From Sulfitobacter sp. S190 (lineage in GTDB: Bacteria; Pseudomonadota; Alphaproteobacteria; Rhodobacterales; Rhodobacteraceae): a stretch of 64,000 nucleotides of DNA. Position 1 is the stretch's first letter. Each line of letters begins with the position of its first letter. Under the pieces are notes generated by a model. That model did not search any database, was not told where the DNA came from, and saw only the letters and a list, made by a program, of their open reading frames with translations. A program made the position numbers and the translations under genes. The DNA lies in the NCBI RefSeq assembly GCF_025141935.1, contig NZ_CP081120.1, positions 682,001 to 746,000 on the forward strand, read 5' to 3'. Positions 1-8,126 of the stretch are shown one piece after another.

Positions 1-92
1 CCCCCGACCAACCCCGTGAACATGAACCTCAGGGCGAAGCTGCCGATGCCAAGCAGGATGATGACTGTCCAGAGTGTCGTCTTGTCGATCAT
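1..92 (-). CDS. azlD: AzlD-type branched-chain amino-acid exporter subunit, N-terminal fragment
   Basis: Only the first 30 codons lie in the window; the gene runs off the left edge. The reading frame starts at an ATG whose first bases overlap the stop codon of azlC (ATGA overlap, 89-92). The visible peptide begins MIDKTTLWTVIILLGIGSF and continues as one hydrophobic helix, as expected for the small AzlD membrane partner. AzlC and AzlD together form an exporter of branched-chain amino acids. The call rests on position after azlC and the hydrophobic start; the fragment is too short for more. Confidence 0.75.
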   Translation of the reverse strand, partial: MIDKTTLWTVIILLGIGSFALRFMFTGLVG

Positions 93-805
93 CGCGTGCG
101 GTCCCTTCGCTCAAGCCATAATTCGGTTTGTGCGCCCGCCATCATGCCCGCAACCCCCGCCACGATCAGCCCGAGGCTATAAGGCACGGCAACCGCCAGC
201 AGGCTGACAACCACGGCAACAAACGCGGCCGCGACATGTGCCAAACTGCGGAACATCGGTGCGATCATGGCAAGAAAGGTGATCGGGATCGCGAAATCCA
301 GTGCCAGACCGTCGGGCACCTGCGCGCCGATCAATGCCCCGACCAGAGTGAACAAATACCAAAGCGGTACGATCGGCGTCACGGCACCCAAAAAATAGCC
401 GACCCGCTCAGATACGGTCATGTCGGGGTCTTTTTCGAACCGGGATATCCCGACGACATAGGATTGATCGACGGTCAGATAAGCGCAGAGCGCCCTCTGC
501 CACAGGGGCGCCGCGCCGATATATGGCGTGAGGGATGCGGAATACATCGCCATCCGCAAATTCACTGCGAGCGCCGAGATCAGCACAATGACCGTCGGCA
601 CATTTTCCTGCATCAGCTGCAGTGCCGTGAACTGCGCCGCGCCGGCAATCACAACAACGGAAAAGGCCAGCGTTTCAAAAACCGATAGTCCGGCCTCTGT
701 GGCGATCACGCCGAACAGAAGCGAAAACGGCACGATTACGAGAACGAAGGGCAATCCGGCAACGACACCCTGCAGGTAAGTTGATTTGCGGCTGGAAGAG
801 GTCAT
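89..805 (-). CDS. azlC: AzlC family branched-chain amino-acid exporter, large subunit
   Basis: This 238-aa inner-membrane protein has the AzlC layout: a short cytoplasmic start, a first hydrophobic stretch around residues 13-40, the conserved GAAQFTALQLM segment near residues 55-65 and an NLRMAMYSASLTPY segment near residues 82-95, then further membrane helices to the C-terminus. AzlC with AzlD exports branched-chain amino acids or analogues. The two genes are translationally coupled by a four-base overlap. The gene is divergent from fdhD, 52 bp away. The substrate in this organism is inferred from the family only. Confidence 0.88.
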   Translation of the reverse strand: MTSSSRKSTYLQGVVAGLPFVLVIVPFSLLFGVIATEAGLSVFETLAFSVVVIAGAAQFTALQLMQENVPTVIVLISALAVNLRMAMYSASLTPYIGAAPLWQRALCAYLTVDQSYVVGISRFEKDPDMTVSERVGYFLGAVTPIVPLWYLFTLVGALIGAQVPDGLALDFAIPITFLAMIAPMFRSLAHVAAAFVAVVVSLLAVAVPYSLGLIVAGVAGMMAGAQTELWLERRDRTR

Positions 806-857
806 TGGATGCCCTTAGGTTATGGCTGATCGTTATGCCGATGATGAGAGGGTGTAA

Positions 858-1739
858 ATGGCCGAAAAACTTGACCTGTCAGAGTATCTGATCGCGCCCG
901 ACCCCGAAGCGGCGCGTCTGACCCGCCCTGTGACAGGACATGATCACACCGGTCAGGCCATCGAGATGCGGGTGGTCGAAGAGCGGCCGCTGACCATCTA
1001 TCTCAACAGCCAGGAAGTGGTGACCGCCATGACCATCGGCGATTATCCCGATTATCTCGCGCTGGGGTTCCTGCGCAATCAAGGCATGTTGCGACCCGAT
1101 GACGAAATTACAGCGGTCGATTATGACGAAGATCTCGAAGTGGTCGTGGTGCGTACGGCCCGCGAAACCGATTACGAGGACAAGATGCGGCGTAAGACGC
1201 GCACAAGTGGTTGCGCAGTCGGGACGGTGTTCGGTGACATGATGGAAGGGCTCGATGGTGTCACGCTGCCGTCCGCAGAGGTGCGCACGTCGTGGCTTTA
1301 TGCGCTGTCCTCCAAGATCAACCGCACGCCGAGCCTGTATCTCGAAGCCGGTGCGATCCATGGCACGATCCTGTGTCAGCGCGACAGGCCATTGGTGTAC
1401 ATGGAGGATGTGGGTCGTCACAACGCGGTCGACAAGATTGCGGGTTGGATGCTGTCGCAGAACGTCTCACCGGACGATAAAATCCTCTATACAACCGGTC
1501 GCCTTACGTCCGAAATGGTGATCAAGACCGCGATGATGGGCATTCCTGTGCTGGCTTCGCGGTCGGGTTTCACGGCATGGGGCGTCGAGATCGCGCAGCA
1601 GCTTGGCTTGACGCTAATCGGCCGGATGAAGGGGAAACGGTTTGTCTGTCTGTCGGGTGAAGATCGTCTGACACGCGATGCCGACCCCGACGCGATATCG
1701 GAAGAACCGCGCCGCGCCGGGCGGAAGGGGGCCGCGTGA
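858..1739 (+). CDS. fdhD: FdhD, sulfurtransferase for formate dehydrogenase maturation
   Basis: The 293-aa product matches FdhD, which passes sulfur from the cysteine desulfurase IscS to the molybdenum cofactor of formate dehydrogenase. Visible family signatures are the ERPLTIYLN segment near residue 55, the Cys loop SGCAVGTVFGD with Cys at about residue 119, and VYMEDVGRHNAVDKI followed by TTGRLTSEMV and ASRSGFTAWG. In E. coli FdhD the loop carries a CxxC pair; here the second position is Gly (CAVG), leaving one Cys. A GAGAGGG ribosome site lies just before ATG 858. It is the first gene of an operon with mobA, mobB and the MoeA fusion, each joined by a four-base overlap. Confidence 0.92.
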   Translation: MAEKLDLSEYLIAPDPEAARLTRPVTGHDHTGQAIEMRVVEERPLTIYLNSQEVVTAMTIGDYPDYLALGFLRNQGMLRPDDEITAVDYDEDLEVVVVRTARETDYEDKMRRKTRTSGCAVGTVFGDMMEGLDGVTLPSAEVRTSWLYALSSKINRTPSLYLEAGAIHGTILCQRDRPLVYMEDVGRHNAVDKIAGWMLSQNVSPDDKILYTTGRLTSEMVIKTAMMGIPVLASRSGFTAWGVEIAQQLGLTLIGRMKGKRFVCLSGEDRLTRDADPDAISEEPRRAGRKGAA

Positions 1740-2338
1740 AGCAACCTGTCGGTGTGATCCTTGCCGGTGGGCGCGCCACGCGCATGGGCGGTGGCGACAA
1801 GGGGTTGCTGCAGCTGGGAGGCCAGACCTTGTTATCGCGCGTGATTGACCGGATCGATCCGCAGGTGGCCGCTCTCGCTCTGAACGCGAACGGAGATCCC
1901 ACGCGGTTCCGTGACACTCGGCTCCCCGTCATAGCAGACAGCATAGATGGCTTCGCAGGCCCGCTGGCGGGGGTGCTCGCCGGGCTGGACTGGGCCGCAA
2001 CCCAAGGTGTGGATACCGTTGTCACCGTGGCAGCCGATACGCCTTTCTATCCGTGCGATCTGGTGCCGCAGTTGTTGCTCGCGTCCGAAGGCATGGCGCA
2101 TCCGCTAGTATTGGCCGCCACGCCGGACGCAAAGCGGGGTCGCGCACGTCATCCGACGTTCGGGCTGTGGCCGGTGGCATTGCGTGATGATCTGCGCCGT
2201 GCACTGCAGGACGGCGTGCGCAAGGTCGTACAGTGGACAGACGCGCACGCCGGACGCGAAGCGCTGTTCGCGGATGAAAGCGCCTTTTTCAACGTAAATA
2301 CACCCGCCGATCTGGCGCACGCCGAGGCAATGCTATGA
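1736..2338 (+). CDS. mobA: MobA, molybdenum cofactor guanylyltransferase
   Basis: MobA transfers GMP from GTP to molybdenum-molybdopterin, making the guanine dinucleotide form used by DMSO-reductase-family enzymes such as formate dehydrogenase. The 200-aa protein opens with the nucleotidyltransferase signature LAGGRATRMGGGDKGLL (residues 9-25), followed by the metal-site segment VVTVAADTPFYP near residue 100 and a C-terminal FFNVNTPADL. The start is GTG at 1736, overlapping the fdhD stop (GTGA). Position between fdhD and mobB supports a formate-dehydrogenase cofactor operon. Confidence 0.93.
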   Translation: MKQPVGVILAGGRATRMGGGDKGLLQLGGQTLLSRVIDRIDPQVAALALNANGDPTRFRDTRLPVIADSIDGFAGPLAGVLAGLDWAATQGVDTVVTVAADTPFYPCDLVPQLLLASEGMAHPLVLAATPDAKRGRARHPTFGLWPVALRDDLRRALQDGVRKVVQWTDAHAGREALFADESAFFNVNTPADLAHAEAML

Positions 2339-2826
2339 ATATCTTTGGTGTCGTGGGATGGAAAAACGCCGGGAAGACTGGCCTGATGGAGCGATTGGTC
2401 ACCGAAATCTGCGCGCGCGGGCACAGCGTGTCCACGGTCAAGCACGCGCATCACAGCTTTGATGTCGATCATCCCGGCAAAGACAGCTTTCGGCACCGCA
2501 ACGCAGGCGCCCGCGAAGTGCTTCTGGCGTCAGGCAACCGTTTTGCCCTGATGCACGAATTGCGCGACCGCCCGGAGCCGTCGCTCGCCGAATTGCTCGA
2601 AAAACTCGCACCTGTCGATCTGGTTCTGATCGAAGGCTACAAACGTGACACCCATCCCAAGGTCGAGGCGCACCGGGCGGTCACGGGCAACCCGCTCATT
2701 GCTCCGGATGATCCGACGATCAAGGCCATCGCCAGCGATACATCGCTGCGCACCGACCGCCCGGTCTTTGATCTTGATGACACGCGCGCCATCGCCGACT
2801 TCATCCTCGCAGAGGTCGGTTTGTGA
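2335..2826 (+). CDS. mobB: MobB, molybdopterin-guanine dinucleotide biosynthesis adaptor GTPase
   Basis: The 163-aa product has a P-loop at residues 5-20 (VVGWKNAGKTGLMERL), then STVKHAHHSFDVDHPGKDS and VLIEGYKRDTHPK near residue 100, all typical of MobB. MobB binds GTP and assists MobA, but is usually not essential. The ATG at 2335 overlaps the mobA stop codon (ATGA). Its own stop overlaps the GTG start of the next gene, so the four genes are translationally coupled. Confidence 0.93.
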   Translation: MNIFGVVGWKNAGKTGLMERLVTEICARGHSVSTVKHAHHSFDVDHPGKDSFRHRNAGAREVLLASGNRFALMHELRDRPEPSLAELLEKLAPVDLVLIEGYKRDTHPKVEAHRAVTGNPLIAPDDPTIKAIASDTSLRTDRPVFDLDDTRAIADFILAEVGL

Positions 2827-4940
2827 CGCCATTTGACACTGTTCTTATTGCCGATTGGTCGGCCGGAAAACGTGGCAGTGTCAGGCCCAAGCCAGACGCG
2901 ATCTGGCTCGGGCTCACCCGCGACGGTGCGCAACAGCCGCCCGAATACTGTCGGTCACGCCAGTTTGCAGAGGCGCGGATCGGCGAAATCATTGCTGCCG
3001 AACGCCGCGCGGGGCGGCGGCTGCTGGTGGGGTTCGATTTTCCCTTTGGATATCCCGCGGGCTTTGCCCAAAGAGTGACCGGCTCGAATGATCCTCTGGA
3101 GCTGTGGGATTGGTTTGAATGCGAAATCCAAGACACGGAAACGGGAGAGAACAACCGCTACGACGTGGCCGAACGGATTAACGCAGTTTTCGACGGGCCC
3201 GGACCATTCTGGGGCAAATCACACCGTGATCGCTGGCCCGGTATTCCGTACCGCAAGGAAGGCGTGCGTTTCGATACGGTTGCAGAAAAACGCCAGTGTG
3301 ATCTCGTTGCTAAGGCAGCATCGAGCTGTTTTCAGCTTGCATTTCCACCCACGGTCGGGAGCCAGATACTGATGGGCCTGCCGACATTGTCGCGATTGCG
3401 CAGATTGTCCGGTGTCCGGGTCTGGCCGTTCGAGGCTTGCGAAGATGCGCCGGTGGTTCTGGCCGAAATTTGGCCCGGCTTGATTGAACCTGCTGTCAAA
3501 AAGGCCCTTCAGAGTGGGCCGGATGATGCGATCCGGGACGAAGTGCAGGTGGGACTTTTGGCAAATGCCCTGTCGCGTCTTGATGCAGCGACGCTGGAGC
3601 ACCTGATGAACGATTTGCCCAGTCACGCCAAAGAAGAAGCATGGATACTGGGCGCGGGGGCCGCTGATACGTTGACGGAACTGGCCGGTCAGGCCACGCC
3701 ACCGCCGCTGCGCAACGATTGTTTTGCACTGCCTCAGGGGGTTCACTGGACCCCCGTTGACGAGGCACTGGATATGCTTCGGACACGGTTGCATGCACTC
3801 ACGGGGGCGTCGACAATCGACGTTGACGCGGCACTGGGCCGTATCGCGGCGGGTGATGTGGTTGCCGCGCGGGCCAATCCGCCTTTGCCCAACACCGCGG
3901 TGGACGGGTACGGCTTTGCCGGTGGTCGCGGCGCAGGTACGCACAGTTTGCCGCTTGTGGCAGGGCGCGCCGCTGCGGGGGACGCGCCGGGCACTGTTGT
4001 GGACGGTCATGCCATTCGCATTTTGACGGGGGCAGCGTTGCCCGCTGGCGTGGACACTGTCATTCTTCAGGAAGATGTCGCGCGGGACGGCGACGCGATT
4101 GTTTTTAACGGCCCTCTCAAAACCGGTGCGAACACGCGCAAAGCGGGCGAGGACGTGCAGGCCGGGGATGTCGTCATCAAGAAGGGGCGCCGGATTGGCC
4201 CCGCCGATATCGCATTGTTGTCGGCGGTCGGTGTGGCCCGGATCGAGGTGCGCGACCGGCTGCGGGTCGGTGTCCTGTCAACCGGTGATGAACTGGTCGA
4301 TCCCGATACCGCTGCGGCGGCAGGCCAGATCTATGATGCGAACCGGCCGATGCTTTTGGGGCTGATAAAGCAGCTTGGACATGTCGCCGTGGATCTGGGT
4401 CGCGCACCGGATGACCGTATGGAGCTGCGCCGCAGGTTTGATGATGCCGCCGGCAGGGTCGACGCATTGCTGACCTCGGGCGGTGCGTCAGCCGGCGATG
4501 AAGATCACGTATCGGCATTGCTTGATGAGGCAGGCGCGATGGCGACCTGGCGCATCGCGATCAAGCCGGGACGCCCGCTTGCGCTTGCACTGTGGAACGG
4601 TGTGCCGGTGTTCGGTTTGCCCGGCAATCCGGTTGCCGCGCTGGTCTGTGCGTTGATCTTTGCGCGGCCCGCGCTCGCGCAATTGGCGGGTGCTGAGTGG
4701 ACCACCCCGCAGGGGTTCAACGTCCCTGCCAACTTCACCAAACGCAAGAAACCGGGACGGACCGAGTTCTTGCGGGCGCGTTTTGGCCCCGACGGGATCG
4801 AGGTGTTCCCCTCTGAAGGGTCCGGCAGGATCAGCGGATTGAGCTGGGCGGACGGTCTTGTCGAGCTATGTGAGGGGGAGCGGCAAATCGCACCGGGCGA
4901 TCTGGTCCGCTATATTCCTTATGCCAGCTTTGGCCTGTGA
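2823..4940 (+). CDS. moeA: Fusion of a DUF429-like (RNase H-fold) domain to MoeA molybdopterin molybdenumtransferase
   Basis: The 705-aa protein has two parts. Residues from about 306 to the end are a full-length MoeA, which inserts molybdenum into adenylylated molybdopterin: PNTAVDGYGFAGG, AIRILTGAALPAGVDTVILQED, GVLSTGDELVD, LLTSGGASAGDEDHV and VFGLPGNPVAAL are all present. Residues 1-300 form a separate domain beginning VLIADWSAG with a second acidic strand LLVGFDFPFGYP near residue 65. The two Asp-ending strands resemble DUF429-type RNase H-like proteins, but this assignment is my inference. Start is GTG 2823, overlapping the mobB stop. The fusion places an unexplained domain inside molybdenum cofactor assembly. 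Confidence 0.85.
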   Translation: MTPFDTVLIADWSAGKRGSVRPKPDAIWLGLTRDGAQQPPEYCRSRQFAEARIGEIIAAERRAGRRLLVGFDFPFGYPAGFAQRVTGSNDPLELWDWFECEIQDTETGENNRYDVAERINAVFDGPGPFWGKSHRDRWPGIPYRKEGVRFDTVAEKRQCDLVAKAASSCFQLAFPPTVGSQILMGLPTLSRLRRLSGVRVWPFEACEDAPVVLAEIWPGLIEPAVKKALQSGPDDAIRDEVQVGLLANALSRLDAATLEHLMNDLPSHAKEEAWILGAGAADTLTELAGQATPPPLRNDCFALPQGVHWTPVDEALDMLRTRLHALTGASTIDVDAALGRIAAGDVVAARANPPLPNTAVDGYGFAGGRGAGTHSLPLVAGRAAAGDAPGTVVDGHAIRILTGAALPAGVDTVILQEDVARDGDAIVFNGPLKTGANTRKAGEDVQAGDVVIKKGRRIGPADIALLSAVGVARIEVRDRLRVGVLSTGDELVDPDTAAAAGQIYDANRPMLLGLIKQLGHVAVDLGRAPDDRMELRRRFDDAAGRVDALLTSGGASAGDEDHVSALLDEAGAMATWRIAIKPGRPLALALWNGVPVFGLPGNPVAALVCALIFARPALAQLAGAEWTTPQGFNVPANFTKRKKPGRTEFLRARFGPDGIEVFPSEGSGRISGLSWADGLVELCEGERQIAPGDLVRYIPYASFGL

Positions 4941-4956
4941 AAGGCGAAAAGTCGCA

Positions 4957-5436
4957 ATGAAAACAACCATTTTGATTGCCGCAATCATTTGTTCAGCGGG
5001 CATAGCGCAGGCATGTACGTCTGTTGCCTTTGTCGAAGGGGCCCCGCGGGACCGATTTGTGCTGAGCGACGCACAGGAGGTTGCTGCGGTAACGGTCGAT
5101 CTGCGGGGATCTGCCGGCCGTTTGATCTTTGACACCGCCGATGGCGGGACCGGAGTCGAGGTGTTTCAGCCGTTGCGGGACGAGGGTGGGACGACCGCCT
5201 CCAGCGTTCTTGATGGAGCAGAGGTCATTCGCGTTGTCCTTGATGGGTCCTCGGCAGATGGTCGCGCGGCATTTTCGATCGATGTGGATGACCGGCTCGA
5301 AGCGTCTGACCTAGGCCAGATCAGAGTAACCGGTGGTGAACTAGAGGGGGCCTCCGTGACTTTCGAGACCCGTGATGGGGACGTGGCGACGGCCACTTTT
5401 GGCGCAAACAACCGCGCGTCGGCCTGTCTGTCGTGA
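4957..5436 (+). CDS. Small secreted protein of unknown function
   Basis: I chose ATG 4957 because it follows an AAGGCGAA ribosome site and gives a clean signal peptide (MKTTILIAAIICSAGIAQA, cleavage before Cys 20). A longer in-frame start at 4858 lies inside the MoeA gene and would bury the signal peptide. The mature part (about 140 aa) is acidic, rich in Gly, Val, Asp and short beta-type repeats, and ends NRASACLS, so Cys 20 and the last Cys could pair. No enzyme motif is recognised. It lies 16 bp after the moeA fusion and may be read from the same transcript. Probably periplasmic. Confidence 0.65.
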   Translation: MKTTILIAAIICSAGIAQACTSVAFVEGAPRDRFVLSDAQEVAAVTVDLRGSAGRLIFDTADGGTGVEVFQPLRDEGGTTASSVLDGAEVIRVVLDGSSADGRAAFSIDVDDRLEASDLGQIRVTGGELEGASVTFETRDGDVATATFGANNRASACLS

Positions 5437-5439
5437 CCG

Positions 5440-6513
5440 TCAGTCGAAAGTACCCGCAACGCGGCCCAACAGCATAAACGCGCGCGCCGTGCGGGTGTCA
5501 GAAAATCGGGCAATCTCCTCGTCACTCGCATCGGCTTCGAAGGTCGAGAAAAGCTGATCAAAGCGGCGCAAGAAATGGTGCGCCGCGTCACGGAAGATCG
5601 GGTCCTGCTTCATCCGGCCCGCGGTCAGCGCAAGTGACGATCTGTCCCGTATACCGCCAAGTGGGGCGATCGGACGGCCCCGCGCCCCTTGTCCGAACAT
5701 GCGCCAGACTTCTGCGCGGGCACGGTCGGGGCGCAGATCATCCATATAAATGCCGTCCTGGCTCAGCAGGGTGAGCACGTCCTGCGCGGCCTGGATAAGC
5801 TGTGCGGCTCCGCGATCCTTGAGCGCACGGCGCAGTGCGGCGAATCCCTGTTCGTCCTCTGCGGTTTCCGGAAAGTTCAACGCGCGGATCAAATCATCGT
5901 GCGCAAGCGGTGGCTGCATGTCGGCACTGGAAGTTCCCAAAGCCAGCGTTTGCTGGTCCTCGGCGGACGGTGCGGTGACGGCCGCGATGGCGGCCGGTCG
6001 CGGTGCCTCTTCACGTCGGCTCTGGAATGTGGCAAGCGCGGTTTCCGTCTTGCGGGTTGCCGCGGCGATTTCGTCCAGTTTGCGGGTCACCGAGGGTTCG
6101 GACGCCAGTGTGCCGCCCTGTGCCTGCGCGATATAGGCCTGCCTGATGGCATCGATGGCTGCCTGCAACCGCTGGCTTTCCTCGCGCATTACGCGACTGG
6201 CACGCGCTGCCGTCGCCGCGACCCAGATCATCGCGACCGGCAGGAACACCACCAGCATTGTCATCAGGAATCGCAATGCACCTTCGCCTTCGGGCGCGGG
6301 ATCGCGTGGCGCAAAAATGAAAAACAACGCCGTGCCGAGCAACCAGACCCCTGACATGGCGATTGCGACGAGTTCGATGCCGGTAATCGTATCGGGACGG
6401 GCGCGATCGTAGATGCCCAACGGCGTCGGTCGCGCGGAAGCCGCGGTATTGGATTTCAGCGCCGTCGGACGCTTGGCCCTCGGGGTTGGGTTGGATGCTG
6501 GTGCATCGGGCAT
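5440..6513 (-). CDS. Inner-membrane protein with coiled coil, unknown function
   Basis: The 357-aa protein has a Pro/Ala-rich cytoplasmic start (about 40 residues), two membrane helices near residues 45-67 and 83-104, then a helical region (SQRLQAAIDAIRQAYIAQAQ) and a conserved-looking soluble C-terminal domain with an ALKDRGAAQLIQAAQDVLTLLSQ segment and a DDLRPDRARAEVWRMFGQGARG segment. I do not recognise a named family. It ends three bases after the secreted protein coming from the other side and lies 14 bp downstream of greA on the same strand, so co-transcription with greA is possible. Confidence 0.7.
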   Translation of the reverse strand: MPDAPASNPTPRAKRPTALKSNTAASARPTPLGIYDRARPDTITGIELVAIAMSGVWLLGTALFFIFAPRDPAPEGEGALRFLMTMLVVFLPVAMIWVAATAARASRVMREESQRLQAAIDAIRQAYIAQAQGGTLASEPSVTRKLDEIAAATRKTETALATFQSRREEAPRPAAIAAVTAPSAEDQQTLALGTSSADMQPPLAHDDLIRALNFPETAEDEQGFAALRRALKDRGAAQLIQAAQDVLTLLSQDGIYMDDLRPDRARAEVWRMFGQGARGRPIAPLGGIRDRSSLALTAGRMKQDPIFRDAAHHFLRRFDQLFSTFEADASDEEIARFSDTRTARAFMLLGRVAGTFD

Positions 6514-6527
6514 GTGATCCGCTCCGC

Positions 6528-6998
6528 TCAGGCGTAGACGATCTCGAGAACCTCGTAGGATTTCAACCCACCCGGGGTCTTCACGTCCACGCTGTCACCT
6601 TCCTCTTTGCCAATCAGGGCACGCGCAATGGGTGATTTGATGTTCAGCAGTCCGGCTTCGATGTTGGCCTCGTACTCACCCACGATCTGGTAGGTTTTTT
6701 CGGCATCCGTGTCTTCATCTACCAAGGTAACCTTGGCCCCGAACTTGATCGCGCCAGACAGTTTGGAAGGATCGATCACATCGGCCAACGAAATGACCCC
6801 TTCGAGTTCCTTGATACGGCCTTCGATAAAGGACTGCTTTTCCTTCGCGGAGTGATATTCGGCGTTTTCCGACAGATCGCCATGTTCGCGTGCCTCTGCG
6901 ATGGCCTTGATGATGGCGGGGCGCTCGATGGTCTTGAGCTCCTTGAGTTCCTTTTCAAGGTCAACAAAACCCGCGCGGGTCATCGGGATCTTTTCCAT
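6528..6998 (-). CDS. greA: Transcription elongation factor GreA
   Basis: GreA enters the secondary channel of RNA polymerase and stimulates cleavage of backtracked transcripts. The 156-aa product has the N-terminal coiled coil with the acidic tip ([21 protein letters not shown], residues about 33-53) and the C-terminal FKBP-like domain ending [24 protein letters not shown] chose the ATG at 6998 ([11 protein letters not shown]) rather than an upstream in-frame start at 7013, because it gives the usual family N-terminus and length. Confidence 0.95.
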   Translation of the reverse strand: MEKIPMTRAGFVDLEKELKELKTIERPAIIKAIAEAREHGDLSENAEYHSAKEKQSFIEGRIKELEGVISLADVIDPSKLSGAIKFGAKVTLVDEDTDAEKTYQIVGEYEANIEAGLLNIKSPIARALIGKEEGDSVDVKTPGGLKSYEVLEIVYA

Positions 6999-7010
6999 GG
7001 CAAGTCTCGG

Positions 7011-7048
7011 CAATAAGAAGGCGCGCCCCGAAGGGTTCCGGGGCGCGC
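7011..7048 (-). terminator. Intrinsic terminator downstream of the VOC gene
   Basis: A 10-bp perfect GC stem (7021-7030 pairs with 7039-7048, 8-nt loop) is followed on the minus strand by CTTCTTATT (7020-7012). It lies between the minus-strand VOC gene ending at 7151 and greA, so it should stop the VOC transcript and separate it from greA. Confidence 0.75.
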
Positions 7049-7150
7049 GAAATTCAGTTGAGCCATACGATGACCCAAATGCCGCGCGGAATGCAAGGGC
7101 TTATGGGGCGGTGGCGGGCGATGTTTCGCCTGAGCCGGGGCCGTGCCCGT

Positions 7151-7531
7151 TCAATCATATTGCACCACTTCGAATTCGATCCTGTCCGCATCATGGAAGT
7201 AGAACCGGCGCCCCGGCTCGTAATCCGCGTGATTGCCTGTCTTGAAGCCGAGCGATTTCACCGCCTCTTCGGTCGCGTCCAAATCGTCAACCACTACGGC
7301 AAGGTGGTTCAGCGCCGCCACCTGTGAATAATCGGCCGTTCCCCGCTTCGCCGTGTCACCCGGCGAGTAGAGCGCGATGTACTGCGCATCGGTGCCGACG
7401 TGGATGGTATGGCCGCCCATCATGGCGTCCCCTTGCCACCGGACGTCCCAGCCGAATATCTGCTTCATCCAGCCGGCGGTCGCCTGCGGGTCAGATACGG
7501 TGATATTTGCATGTTCCAGTCGTGCCGTCAT
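7151..7531 (-). CDS. VOC-family (glyoxalase-fold) protein, SoxR-linked
   Basis: The 126-aa protein is a single vicinal-oxygen-chelate module: LEHANITVSDPQATAGWM at the start, IALYSPGD in the middle, LNHLAVVVDDLDATEEAVKSLG opening the second half, and a C-terminal FYFHDADRIEFEVVQYD that supplies the usual metal-ligand Glu. Such proteins are lyases, dioxygenases or resistance proteins; the substrate cannot be told. I chose ATG 7531 because it follows AAAGAGGAA; an in-frame start at 7564 is possible. It is divergent from soxR across a MerR-type operator, so an oxidative or redox-cycling-drug response is likely. Confidence 0.82.
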   Translation of the reverse strand: MTARLEHANITVSDPQATAGWMKQIFGWDVRWQGDAMMGGHTIHVGTDAQYIALYSPGDTAKRGTADYSQVAALNHLAVVVDDLDATEEAVKSLGFKTGNHADYEPGRRFYFHDADRIEFEVVQYD

Positions 7532-7566
7532 AACGCGTTCCTCTTTCTTGATCATTGACCCCATCC

Positions 7567-7597
7567 TTCGTAATTCCTAAACCTAACTTTAGGTCAA
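7567..7597 (-). promoter_or_regulatory. SoxR/MerR-type operator within a long-spacer promoter for the VOC gene
   Basis: An 18-bp dyad CCTAAA-CCTAAC-TTTAGG (7576-7593) sits between the divergent VOC and soxR genes. On the minus strand it directly overlaps a -35 hexamer TTGACC (7597-7592); a weak -10 TACGAA (7572-7567) lies 19 bp further on. An operator inside a 19-bp spacer is the known architecture of MerR/SoxR-activated promoters. The -10 is poor and is the least certain part. Confidence 0.75.
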
Positions 7598-7623
7598 GAT
7601 ATTTCTGAACAAGGCAGAAGACA

Positions 7624-8091
7624 GTGAACGAGGGATTGAGCATTGGCGCTCTGGCGCGCCGCACGGGTCTCGCTGTCTCGGCGATCCGGTACTACGAGGC
7701 GCAGGGGCTGATCCGCCCGTGGCGCAACCCGGGCGGGCAGCGGCGCTTCGAGCGATCGGACCTGCGCCGCCTGAGCTTTGTCATGATTGCCCAGCAGTTC
7801 GGGTTTACCCTGCCGCAGATCAGGGCGCAGCTGGATATGCTGCCGGGGGGGCGCACCCCGACGAAGGCGGATTGGGCCGCGATCAGTGTTACCTTCCGTG
7901 CGGAGCTGAACGCGCGCATCGACACACTGACACGTCTGCGCGACAATCTGGATGGCTGCATCGGGTGTGGATGTCTGAGCCTTGAGGCCTGCGCCTTGTA
8001 CAATGCGCGCGACATCGCGGGCCAGAAAGGGCAGGGGCCGAGGTATTTGATGGGCGACATGCCGCCAACGTCGGAACACTCGGACGGTTGA
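7624..8091 (+). CDS. soxR: Redox-sensitive transcriptional activator SoxR
   Basis: SoxR is a MerR-family regulator that senses redox-cycling compounds through a [2Fe-2S] cluster. The 155-aa product has the MerR helix-turn-helix (LSIGALARRTGLAVSAIRYY, residues 5-24), a dimerisation helix, and the cluster motif C112-x2-C115-x-C117-x5-C123 (CIGCGCLSLEAC), which is diagnostic. The start is GTG 7624. It is divergent from the VOC gene, and the dyad between them is the expected target. No soxS is expected outside enteric bacteria, where SoxR activates its targets directly. Confidence 0.93.
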   Translation: MNEGLSIGALARRTGLAVSAIRYYEAQGLIRPWRNPGGQRRFERSDLRRLSFVMIAQQFGFTLPQIRAQLDMLPGGRTPTKADWAAISVTFRAELNARIDTLTRLRDNLDGCIGCGCLSLEACALYNARDIAGQKGQGPRYLMGDMPPTSEHSDG

Positions 8092-8126
8092 ATGGTTGGG
8101 CCTGTGCGCCCAGCCAAGGATAGCCC

